A stretch of DNA of 64,000 nt from Bacteroides sp. (GTDB lineage: Bacteria; Bacteroidota; Bacteroidia; Bacteroidales; Bacteroidaceae), in NCBI GenBank assembly GCA_019416685.1, contig DXWV01000101.1:62001-126000 (forward strand), in the 5' to 3' direction. Shown here one piece after another: positions 53,446 through 61,003 of this stretch. Position 1 is the first letter of the stretch. Each line of letters opens with the position of its first letter. A program made the position numbers and the translations under genes. The notes beneath the pieces are model-generated. The model made no database searches. It was not told the origin of the DNA and saw only the letters and a list, made by a program, of their open reading frames with translations.

Positions 53446-53453
53446 TAATTTTG
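53446..53453 (+). promoter_or_regulatory. Bacteroides -7 box for the SulP gene
   Basis: TAATTTTG matches TAnnTTTG exactly and lies 74 bp upstream of the ATG at 53528, leaving a leader of about 65-70 bases. Confidence 0.5.
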
Positions 53454-53527
53454 CAATCCTTATTTAGCAAAATCAGTAAAATCACATCGTAAATCTATAT
53501 ATACACTAATTATATTGTATCGTTAAA

Positions 53528-55231
53528 ATGAAAGTCTTAGAATTCAAACCCAAGCTGTTTTCTACACTCAAAAATTACTCAAAAGAAACGTTTACAGCCG
53601 ATCTCATGGCTGGGATTATTGTTGGTATTGTAGCCCTCCCATTAGCCATTGCATTTGGTATTGCATCTGGTGTATCTCCCGAAAAAGGTATTATCACTGC
53701 TATCATTGCAGGATTTATTATTTCATTATTGGGCGGTAGTAAAGTACAGATAGGCGGACCGACAGGAGCATTCATCGTTATTATCTATGGTATTATCCAG
53801 CAATATGGAGAAGCTGGACTCATCGTAGCTACTCTAATGGCAGGTGTAATACTCATTCTATTAGGAGTATTTAAGTTGGGAGCAGTTATTAAATTTATTC
53901 CTTATCCCATCATTGTGGGTTTCACAAGTGGTATTGCCGTAACCATTTTCACCACCCAAATAGCTGACATTTTCGGACTGACTTTCGGAAGTGAAAAAGT
54001 TCCCGGAGATTTTGTAGGAAAGTGGATGATTTATTTCCGTCATTTTGACACAATTAACTGGTGGAATACTATTGTAAGTATCGTAAGTGTTATAATTATT
54101 GCTGTTACTCCGAAGTTTTCAAAAAAGATACCGGGATCTCTGATTGCTATTATTGTTGTGACAATTGCTGTATACCTCATGAAAATTTATGGAGGAATTG
54201 ATTGTATCGATACGATTGGTGATCGTTTTACCATTAAATCCGAATTGCCTGATGCTGTTGTTCCTGCTCTGAACTGGGAAGCCATTAAAAACCTGTTCCC
54301 GGTAGCTATTACAATTGCTGTATTGGGTGCCATTGAATCGTTACTTTCGGCCACAGTAGCCGATGGTGTAATAGGAGACCGTCACGATTCAAATACCGAA
54401 CTGATAGCTCAGGGTGCAGCCAATGTCATCGCTCCTTTATTTGGAGGTATACCTGCCACAGGTGCTATTGCACGTACTATGACGAATATCAATAATGGTG
54501 GAAAAACACCTGTAGCCGGAATTATTCATGCCGTTGTATTACTACTTATTTTACTATTCCTGATGCCATTGGCACAATATATTCCAATGGCATGTCTGGC
54601 AGGTGTACTGGTCATTGTTTCTTATAATATGAGTGGATGGCGCACATTCAAAGCGTTGTTGAAAAATCCGAAATCGGATGTTACTGTATTACTTATCACC
54701 TTCTTCCTAACCGTTATTTTTGATCTGACAATTGCTATCGAAGTCGGTTTGATTATTGCCTGTGTACTGTTTATGAAACGTGTTATGGAAACAACCAAAA
54801 TATCTGTCATTACCGATGAAATAGACCCAAACTCAGAATTGGATATTGCCGTTCGTGAAGAACATCTGATTATTCCAAAAGGAGTAGAAGTATATGAAAT
54901 CAACGGTCCATATTTCTTTGGTATTGCAACACAATTCGAGGAAGTAATGGCACAATTGGGAGACCGCCCCACCGTACGTATCATTCGTATGCGTAAAGTT
55001 CCGTTTATCGATTCAACCGGTATTCACAACTTATCCAACTTGTGCAGAATGTCTCAAAAAGAAAAAATTACAATTGTGCTTTCAGGAGTAAATGACAAAG
55101 TACATAAAGTATTGGAAAAATCAGGATTCTATGAATTGCTGGGAGAAGAAAATATCTGCCCGAATATCAATGTAGCATTGGAAAGAGCGAAAGATATTAT
55201 AAGTGTACAAACTTTAAACACAGAAAAGTGA
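53528..55231 (+). CDS. SulP-family anion transporter with STAS domain
   Basis: A 567-residue inner-membrane transporter. The N-terminal 420 residues contain about 12-14 membrane spans, starting with the SulP signature region (DLMAGIIVGIVALPLAIAFGIASGVSPEKG) and including GGSKVQIGGPTGAFIVI, FGGIPATGAIARTMTNINNGGKTPVAG and AIEVGLIIACVLFMKR. The last 120 residues form a STAS domain (VEVYEINGPYFFGIATQFEEV; FIDSTGIHNLSNLC). Relatives carry sulfate, bicarbonate or dicarboxylates; the anion cannot be read from sequence. It stands alone between divergent rubrerythrin and a convergent radical SAM gene. Confidence 0.95.
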   Translation: MKVLEFKPKLFSTLKNYSKETFTADLMAGIIVGIVALPLAIAFGIASGVSPEKGIITAIIAGFIISLLGGSKVQIGGPTGAFIVIIYGIIQQYGEAGLIVATLMAGVILILLGVFKLGAVIKFIPYPIIVGFTSGIAVTIFTTQIADIFGLTFGSEKVPGDFVGKWMIYFRHFDTINWWNTIVSIVSVIIIAVTPKFSKKIPGSLIAIIVVTIAVYLMKIYGGIDCIDTIGDRFTIKSELPDAVVPALNWEAIKNLFPVAITIAVLGAIESLLSATVADGVIGDRHDSNTELIAQGAANVIAPLFGGIPATGAIARTMTNINNGGKTPVAGIIHAVVLLLILLFLMPLAQYIPMACLAGVLVIVSYNMSGWRTFKALLKNPKSDVTVLLITFFLTVIFDLTIAIEVGLIIACVLFMKRVMETTKISVITDEIDPNSELDIAVREEHLIIPKGVEVYEINGPYFFGIATQFEEVMAQLGDRPTVRIIRMRKVPFIDSTGIHNLSNLCRMSQKEKITIVLSGVNDKVHKVLEKSGFYELLGEENICPNINVALERAKDIISVQTLNTEK

Positions 55232-55278
55232 ATTCTAAATAGTTTTTAATTTATTAAAACTATATACTTTACTATAAC

Positions 55279-55340
55279 AACATCCCCATGTTTTATAATA
55301 CAACATCCCCATGTTCTGGTATAAAACATGGGGATGTTTT
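55279..55340. terminator. Three-arm terminator between SulP and the radical SAM gene
   Basis: AACATCCCCATGTT occurs twice (55279-55292 and 55302-55315), and its complement once (55325-55338). The first copy pairs over 18 bp with 55321-55338, the second over 14 bp with a 9-base loop. TTTT follows on the plus strand, so it ends the SulP transcript, and it sits between convergent genes. Confidence 0.75.
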
Positions 55341-55352
55341 CAATTCCTTCTT

Positions 55353-56126
55353 CTAATAAGAAGCAGATGCGGAAATACCTGCTTCAGTTAATAAAGATAG
55401 TATTCTATCTAATTCTTCATGGGTAGCTTTTTGTAAATCATGATCCGGAGTTTCACGATCAATCGTATAAATCATCACTTGCCGGGGAGCAACCTCTTTT
55501 ACTATTTCTAACCAGGGTAATACATACTTATCAGAAGTATTATTCACATCCTGTCCCTGATAAGTACCTTTCATAAACATTGTCTGAATAATACAGTTTC
55601 CTTTAAAAGCTTTCAGATTATCAATTATCTCTGATACAGAATATTTACCAGCAGGACGGTCAATGAGATGAATATAATCACTATCCACTGTATCCAGTTT
55701 TAAAATATTATTATCTATCTTGTTCAATGCTTCGAATACAGCCGGACGATGAATAAACGTTGAATTACTCAATACGCTCACTTTTGCTTTCGGAAAATAC
55801 TTATCACGAAGAGCCAGCGTATCTTCAATAATTTCCGGAAAATGAGGATGTGCCGTAGGTTCACCATTCCCGGCAAAAGTCAGCACATCAGGAAAAGGAC
55901 CATTCATCAGCATATCTTTCAAGCGGGTTTCAAGTGCTTCACGTACTTCCTCACGAGTAGGCAACGGCTTAGAAGGGCGATGATCTGCATTAAAACCACA
56001 TTCACAATAGATGCAATCAAATGAACATACCTTTCCATCGGAGGGTAAAAGATTTATTCCCAAGGATACCCCCAAACGGCGGGAATGAATAGGACCAAAA
56101 ATGGGGGAAGGATAAATAACAGTCAT
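55353..56126 (-). CDS. Radical SAM protein (COG0731-like)
   Basis: A 257-residue radical SAM enzyme. The cluster motif CSFDCIYC puts the three 4Fe-4S ligands at Cys34, Cys38 and Cys41. SAM-binding features follow (LTFAGNGEPTAHPHFPEI, then LSNSTFIHRPAVFEAL). Opening FGPIHSRRLGVSLGINLLP is typical of the group related to the wybutosine-type enzyme Tyw1 but without its flavodoxin part. The reaction is unknown. It has no visible partner gene; the HhH/barrel-like gene on the same strand is 62 bp upstream. Confidence 0.88.
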   Translation of the reverse strand: MTVIYPSPIFGPIHSRRLGVSLGINLLPSDGKVCSFDCIYCECGFNADHRPSKPLPTREEVREALETRLKDMLMNGPFPDVLTFAGNGEPTAHPHFPEIIEDTLALRDKYFPKAKVSVLSNSTFIHRPAVFEALNKIDNNILKLDTVDSDYIHLIDRPAGKYSVSEIIDNLKAFKGNCIIQTMFMKGTYQGQDVNNTSDKYVLPWLEIVKEVAPRQVMIYTIDRETPDHDLQKATHEELDRILSLLTEAGISASASY

Positions 56127-56188
56127 GATGAGATTTTACAATTTGACGATTTACAATTTACGATTGATAATACTATCATGCAAATATA

Positions 56189-58219
56189 TCAAAACTTCAA
56201 GCGTAATTGCATCTGTAAGTCTGCTTTTTTATTATTTCGTATCAAGTCATATCCGGAACCTATTTCATTACGATCATAGTATATCGTCTGTCCTATCCTA
56301 ACTATCATCATCCAATGTGTATTCAGATCATAGCGCAGATTGATTGCCAGACGTATTCCTATACCTTGAAACGAAGGAGTGTAAAAAGTATAAAGCAAAC
56401 CTTTTTCTGCAATGTATACACGGGTATCATAATTATCGGTATGAAAAAAACTTCCCTGTAATTCAGTCCTTAACGGAATATGAGATAATCGGTAAGCTAT
56501 CATTTGCGTAATCTGATAACCCTGTCCGGCTACCTCCCCTGAAGAGTGGAAGTTATTATAATCAACCGTTGTTCGAAAGGAAAACAAATCATTCGGTGAA
56601 TAGTTCAGCCGATAACGCAACCGATGATGATACGTTGGAAGAGTAATTTCTCCACCCGTTCCGGCCAAATCTCTTTCTTTTCGTTTATAACGATAATTCA
56701 AATACATAGTAAGTTCTCTTCGGGGAGTAAAGTTCATTTGTAATACTCCGTCAATACCTTGTGAAGGTTTACTTATCCTATACCTCCACCAGGGAAAAGA
56801 AAATAAGTCTATAGATGCAAAAAATTTCCAATAACGAAAAGGAGATATTTCACCGGCAAGATACCAGCCATTTTCATTCTGTACATTACTACCTTCACCA
56901 AACGAACGGGCAAACATTGCCCAATAATCATGTGTATAATAACGGTGTATCAATAATAGATTGGCTCCTTGTACAGGAGAATACTGCAATTTATTTAAAA
57001 GGGCAAATCCCTTTTTGCCAATAGCCGCTTCTCCCTGAAAAGAAAAACGATGCCAACGATACCCATAATCCAGTCCTACATTATAAAACTTATTACCATG
57101 AATATTATACTTGGAATATTGCCGCAGTTCGGGTTCAAAAGGATGATTAAAAAAGTAGTAAATACCGGTCAATCCCAATTTCAGATGATTATTTGTATAA
57201 GTTATATTTCCACCTGTTAATTGCATTGTGAAAACATTCTTTTTATCAGCTTCTTTCTGACTACGATGTAAACCAGTCTTATAAATAGAAGTTATTTCAC
57301 CTTCCTCTACCACTCCATCCATACTGCGATGCGAATAAAAAGCAGATAATACCAGGTATTTACTTAGTTCTACAGCAGTAGCTACTCCCCGAAAATAATT
57401 ATATTCATCCGTAGAAGAGTGTTTCCGTATACCTCCGTTACGGAAAGACAATGAAGAAAGATAAATACTCTTTCCCATAAGAAAATCAGTATTCACTATC
57501 AACCCTTGACCAAAGCTTAACCGGTAGTTGCCTAAAGCCAGAGTTTTCAACCGTCCTATTTTAGTTATTAACAAGTAATATGAATAGTAATCATAGCCCT
57601 GTTTATTATGTAATGCACCAAAAGGTTCACCCGCATCTTTTTCTCCGGTTATACCGGCATAAACATTCTCACTATACCGAAAACCATATCGTAGAGAGTG
57701 ATACATAGAGGGTCCCAAATAAGTTTTTTCATATCCCTTACGTGTATAGAACGGAATATCCAAACGAGTTAACACTTCATGTTTACCATACCTAAGCACA
57801 TCCTTTAAACGAGGTAAAGGCTCTTTCTTATCAACAGGTTGTACACAAACAAAAGGAAGTAAACAATGAATAGTCCGACGGTCCATCTCTTCTACCAACT
57901 GTAGTTCATAAATGGTTTGCATCTGTCCGTGAATATAAACATAAGCTAACAGGTTCTCAATCTGAATATCAGATAGAAAAGGAAGCTGCTCCAACTGTTC
58001 TTTGGTAGCGGTATTCAGATTGATAGGTTGCTGAATACGTTCAGAAAGTTCTTCAATCTTATCTTCCCAATTTATCTCTTCACCGTCATCGTTATTAACA
58101 GAAATATCCTCAATTACCTCCTCCATAATATCCACAGAAGGGTTCTGAGCTTTATTAACAGGCATTATCAACAAGAGGTTAATAACTAAAAACAGCCGAA
58201 AAAGGCATGTGTTTTTCAT
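56189..58219 (-). CDS. HhH-domain outer-membrane barrel-like protein
   Basis: A 676-residue secreted protein (signal about 1-24). Residues about 55-125 hold a ComEA-type helix-hairpin-helix region (INLNTATKEQLEQLPFLSDI, then IYELQLVEEMDRRTIH). From about 140 to the end it is rich in alternating aromatic strands (YGFRYSENVYAGITGE, LTMYLNYRYKRKERD, LRYRLNYSPNDLF) and ends LQMQLRLKF, as an outer-membrane beta-barrel would. This combination is a known Bacteroidota family of unknown function. It diverges from the DUF4294 gene, with 95 bp between the starts. Confidence 0.75.
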   Translation of the reverse strand: MKNTCLFRLFLVINLLLIMPVNKAQNPSVDIMEEVIEDISVNNDDGEEINWEDKIEELSERIQQPINLNTATKEQLEQLPFLSDIQIENLLAYVYIHGQMQTIYELQLVEEMDRRTIHCLLPFVCVQPVDKKEPLPRLKDVLRYGKHEVLTRLDIPFYTRKGYEKTYLGPSMYHSLRYGFRYSENVYAGITGEKDAGEPFGALHNKQGYDYYSYYLLITKIGRLKTLALGNYRLSFGQGLIVNTDFLMGKSIYLSSLSFRNGGIRKHSSTDEYNYFRGVATAVELSKYLVLSAFYSHRSMDGVVEEGEITSIYKTGLHRSQKEADKKNVFTMQLTGGNITYTNNHLKLGLTGIYYFFNHPFEPELRQYSKYNIHGNKFYNVGLDYGYRWHRFSFQGEAAIGKKGFALLNKLQYSPVQGANLLLIHRYYTHDYWAMFARSFGEGSNVQNENGWYLAGEISPFRYWKFFASIDLFSFPWWRYRISKPSQGIDGVLQMNFTPRRELTMYLNYRYKRKERDLAGTGGEITLPTYHHRLRYRLNYSPNDLFSFRTTVDYNNFHSSGEVAGQGYQITQMIAYRLSHIPLRTELQGSFFHTDNYDTRVYIAEKGLLYTFYTPSFQGIGIRLAINLRYDLNTHWMMIVRIGQTIYYDRNEIGSGYDLIRNNKKADLQMQLRLKF

Positions 58220-58302
58220 TCATTTTTACTTTTTTCAGATGCCGAAGATACTTTAAATAGGTTAACACTACAAGGAATTGAACAAATAATAAAATAATCT
58301 TG

Positions 58303-58310
58303 TAATTTTG
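58303..58310 (+). promoter_or_regulatory. -7 box directly against the DUF4294 start codon
   Basis: TAATTTTG is an exact TAnnTTTG and ends only 4 bases before the ATG at 58315. Transcription would begin at or within a few bases of the start codon, so the mRNA would be leaderless or nearly so. Confidence 0.55.
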
Positions 58311-58314
58311 CGAC

Positions 58315-58920
58315 ATGAATACAAGACCTAACATAGTAATACTTACACTGTTTGCTCTGTTTCTTTCTTTCCAGTCCGTTCTGGCACAAGATAAACAAAG
58401 CAGAGGAGGATACCTTGTTCCGGTTTGTATTTATGAAGGAGATACCATACCCTGTGTACAGCTACCTACCGTTTATATTTTTAAGCCACTAAAGTTTAAA
58501 AATGATAAAGAACGTATGGAGTATTATAAGTTAGTAAGAAATGTCAAGAAGATATATCCCATAGCCCGAGAAATTAACCGTACCATACTCGAAACTTATG
58601 AATATCTGCAAACTCTCCCAAATGAAAGAGCACGTCAGAAACATATTAAAAGAGTAGAAAAAGGTCTCAAAGACCAATATACCCCCCGAATGAAAAAACT
58701 CTCTTTTGCACAGGGTAAATTGTTGATAAAGCTGGTAGACAGACAAAGCAATCAAACCTCCTTTGAATTAGTAAAAGCCTTCATGGGCCCTTTCAAAGCA
58801 GGTTTTTATCAAACATTCGCCGCTCTCTTTGGTGCCAGTCTTAAAAAAGAATACGATCCGAATGGTGAAGATAAACTCACCGAACGGGTGGTGATATTAG
58901 TTGAGAATGGACAAATTTGA
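58315..58920 (+). CDS. DUF4294 protein
   Basis: A 201-residue exported protein with a signal peptide (ending QSVLAQDK). The body matches DUF4294: GDTIPCVQLPTVYIFKPLKF, EYYKLVRNVKKIYPIAREINRT, LIKLVDRQSNQTSFELVKAFMGPFKAGFYQTFAALFGASLKKEYDP. The function of this Bacteroidota family is unknown. The start is firm because the signal peptide begins with it and the next Met is 66 codons on. It is divergent from the HhH gene and convergent with the methyltransferase gene, with a perfect hairpin between. Confidence 0.85.
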   Translation: MNTRPNIVILTLFALFLSFQSVLAQDKQSRGGYLVPVCIYEGDTIPCVQLPTVYIFKPLKFKNDKERMEYYKLVRNVKKIYPIAREINRTILETYEYLQTLPNERARQKHIKRVEKGLKDQYTPRMKKLSFAQGKLLIKLVDRQSNQTSFELVKAFMGPFKAGFYQTFAALFGASLKKEYDPNGEDKLTERVVILVENGQI

Positions 58921-58937
58921 AATAGTGATGAGTAGTT

Positions 58938-58998
58938 TAGTGATAAGTGATTAGTTCCATGTAGTATATTCGCGCAGCTTACTAATCACTTATCACTA
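58938..58998. terminator. Bidirectional GTGATAAG-type hairpin
   Basis: A perfect 17-bp stem (58938-58954 with 58982-58998; core AGTGATAAGTGATTAG) encloses 27 bases. It lies between convergent stops (58920 and 59000) and shares its motif with the hairpin at 24008-24065. Confidence 0.7.
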
Positions 58999-58999
58999 C

Positions 59000-59545
59000 T
59001 CATTTATCACTAATTTTTAGCTTCTTAAAGAGGTCCCATATTACAATCCCCGTCGTCACAGATACGTTCAGTGAATGTTTAGTACCATATTGGGGAATCT
59101 CTATACAACCATCCGAATGGTTAATAACTTCCTGTTGTACCCCTTTCACTTCATTTCCCATAACGATGGCATATTTCTTTGTCTTATCCAGTTCCAGTTC
59201 ATCCAGCATGATACTGCCTTCAGCCTGTTCCACCGAATAAACAATATATCCTTCATTTTTGAGGTTATCAACAGCTTCAACAGCGTTATTAACATACTTC
59301 CAGTTAACTGTAAATTCGGCACCTAAAGCTGTTTTATGCATTTCCGGATGTGGAGGAGTAGCCGTAATCCCACACAGATAAATACATTCAATACGAAATG
59401 CATCTGATGTACGGAACACAGAACCAATATTATGCAAGCTCCGGATATCATCCAGTACTACTACCAAAGGCAGTTTATCCGCTTCTTTAAATTCCTCTGC
59501 ACTTATCCGGTTCAGCTCGGTTATTTTCAATTTTCGCATGTTCAT
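59000..59545 (-). CDS. TrmH/SpoU-family RNA 2'-O-methyltransferase
   Basis: A 181-residue SPOUT methyltransferase. The family motifs are clear: LDDIRSLHNIGSVFRTSDAF (motif 1), YAIVMGNEVKGVQQEV (motif 2) and CIEIPQYGTKHSLNVSVTTGIVIWDL (motif 3, the SAM-binding knot). It has no added N-terminal substrate-binding domain, so it is a short form. The target is tRNA or rRNA, not decidable here. The start could be the second Met (MRKLKI). A -7 box lies 24 bp upstream. Confidence 0.92.
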   Translation of the reverse strand: MNMRKLKITELNRISAEEFKEADKLPLVVVLDDIRSLHNIGSVFRTSDAFRIECIYLCGITATPPHPEMHKTALGAEFTVNWKYVNNAVEAVDNLKNEGYIVYSVEQAEGSIMLDELELDKTKKYAIVMGNEVKGVQQEVINHSDGCIEIPQYGTKHSLNVSVTTGIVIWDLFKKLKISDK

Positions 59546-59569
59546 ATCCTTATTATTTCTTAGCTACTG

Positions 59570-59577
59570 CAAAAGTA
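59570..59577 (-). promoter_or_regulatory. Bacteroides -7 box for the methyltransferase gene
   Basis: The minus strand reads TACTTTTG, an exact TAnnTTTG, 24 bp upstream of the first Met. Confidence 0.55.
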
Positions 59578-59785
59578 ATTCTTTTCTGTTAACACACCTG
59601 TTTATAACCGTTGAAAACCTGTCAAAACTTTAAGCAAAGATTTTGAAAACTAACTCTTGCATTATTCAGAAGAAGGTATAAGGAAGACTCATAATGAACA
59701 ATACAAAAAAGTTAATATAAACTTTCAATACATTCTTGAACATATTTTTCAGCACTTATTACCCTGTTTATATCCATAAAGTTTT

Positions 59786-59793
59786 TAACTTTG
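59786..59793 (+). promoter_or_regulatory. Bacteroides -7 box for nadA, giving a long leader
   Basis: TAACTTTG is an exact TAnnTTTG 213 bp upstream of the nadA ATG. The 461-bp gap 59546-60006 holds no gene; the leader of about 205 bases is AT-rich with several short GCTATT/AATAGC-type complements but no riboswitch class that I recognise. A good purine-rich ribosome site (AAAAAGGAGAG) lies 14 bases before the ATG. Confidence 0.5.
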
Positions 59794-60006
59794 CACTTTA
59801 TCAACAAGGTGTTAATACAAATTGAGAGATAGCTTATTATCAGCCAATAGCCTCTTTTCAGTCCGTTCATAATATACTGATAACTGTGTATTGGAGACTA
59901 ATAACTTATCTGACAAGAAAAATAGCTTTTATTTGCTAACACTATTAACAGCCTATTATCACTAACAAAGGATTTTTCTTTAAAAAGGAGAGAAAATAAA
60001 ATTATT

Positions 60007-60945
60007 ATGAATGAACTCATAAAAGCTATTAACGAGCTGAAAAAAGAAAAGAATGCAGTAATTCTGGGTCACTACTACCAGAAGGGTGAGATACAAGATA
60101 TCGCCGACTATGTAGGCGACAGTCTGGCATTAGCTCAATGGGCCGCCAAAACAAAAGCGGATATCATTGTAATGTGCGGTGTTCATTTTATGGGTGAAAC
60201 GGCAAAGGTGCTCTGTCCTGAAAAAAAGGTATTGGTGCCCGATATGAATGCGGGTTGTTCACTGGCCGATAGTTGTCCGGCAGATCAGTTTACACAGTTT
60301 GTCAAAGAGCATCCCGGATATACGGTGATATCCTATGTCAATACAACGGCCGCAGTGAAAGCTGTAACCGATGTAGTGGTAACTTCTACCAATGCAAAGC
60401 AAATAGTGGAAAGCTTTCCCAAAGATGAGAAAATAATTTTTGGTCCGGACCGCAATCTTGGAAATTATATCAACTCAGTTACGAACCGGCAGATGTTGTT
60501 GTGGGATGGTGCCTGCCATGTGCATGAGCAGTTTTCGGTAGAAAAGATTTTAGAGCTGAAAGCACAATATCCTGATGCCATCGTACTTGCGCATCCTGAA
60601 TGTAAGAGTACAGTATTGAAACTGGCAGACGTTGTGGGTTCTACAGCTGCCTTGTTGAAATATGCTGTTAACAGCAGTGAACAACGATTCATTGTAGCTA
60701 CCGAATCGGGTATTCTTCATGAGATGCAGAAGAAATGCCCGGAAAAGACGTTTATTCCCGCTCCACCGAATGATAGTACCTGTGCCTGTAACGAGTGTAG
60801 CTTTATGAGACTAAATACGCTGGAGAAGCTCTATGAGTGTCTGAAGCATGAGTCACCGGAAATACAGGTTGATCCGGAAATAGCAGAAAAGGCGGTAAAG
60901 CCGATAAAGAGGATGTTGGAGATATCGGAGAAGTTGGGATTATGA
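60007..60945 (+). CDS. nadA: Quinolinate synthase
   Basis: A 312-residue enzyme that condenses iminoaspartate with dihydroxyacetone phosphate to quinolinate, using a 4Fe-4S cluster. The cluster cysteines are visible: Cys57 in VMCGVHFMGETAKV, the Cys of LAHPECKS, and those of STCACNECSFM. Other family blocks are ILGHYYQKGEIQDIADYVGDSL, MNAGCSLADSC and PDRNLGNYI. It works after NadB, whose gene is 34 kb away here rather than adjacent. The gene ends one base before a 25-bp hairpin. Confidence 0.96.
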   Translation: MNELIKAINELKKEKNAVILGHYYQKGEIQDIADYVGDSLALAQWAAKTKADIIVMCGVHFMGETAKVLCPEKKVLVPDMNAGCSLADSCPADQFTQFVKEHPGYTVISYVNTTAAVKAVTDVVVTSTNAKQIVESFPKDEKIIFGPDRNLGNYINSVTNRQMLLWDGACHVHEQFSVEKILELKAQYPDAIVLAHPECKSTVLKLADVVGSTAALLKYAVNSSEQRFIVATESGILHEMQKKCPEKTFIPAPPNDSTCACNECSFMRLNTLEKLYECLKHESPEIQVDPEIAEKAVKPIKRMLEISEKLGL

Positions 60946-61003
60946 AACCCTCAAAAAAGAATGGCTTGCTGTTATTAAAGCAAGCCATTCTTTTTTGAGG
61001 GTT
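60946..61003. terminator. Bidirectional terminator shared by nadA and the porZ-like gene
   Basis: A perfect 25-bp stem (60946-60970 with 60979-61003) closes an 8-base loop. It contains CAAAAAAG on one arm and CTTTTTTG on the other, so the T run lies inside the stem in both directions. It starts on the base after the nadA stop, and its far end includes part of the stop codon of the convergent gene. Confidence 0.85.

Noticed and set aside
59794..60006. Known NAD riboswitch in the nadA leader
   Set aside because: I could not match the leader to either NAD+ riboswitch class; only a long AT-rich leader is claimed.
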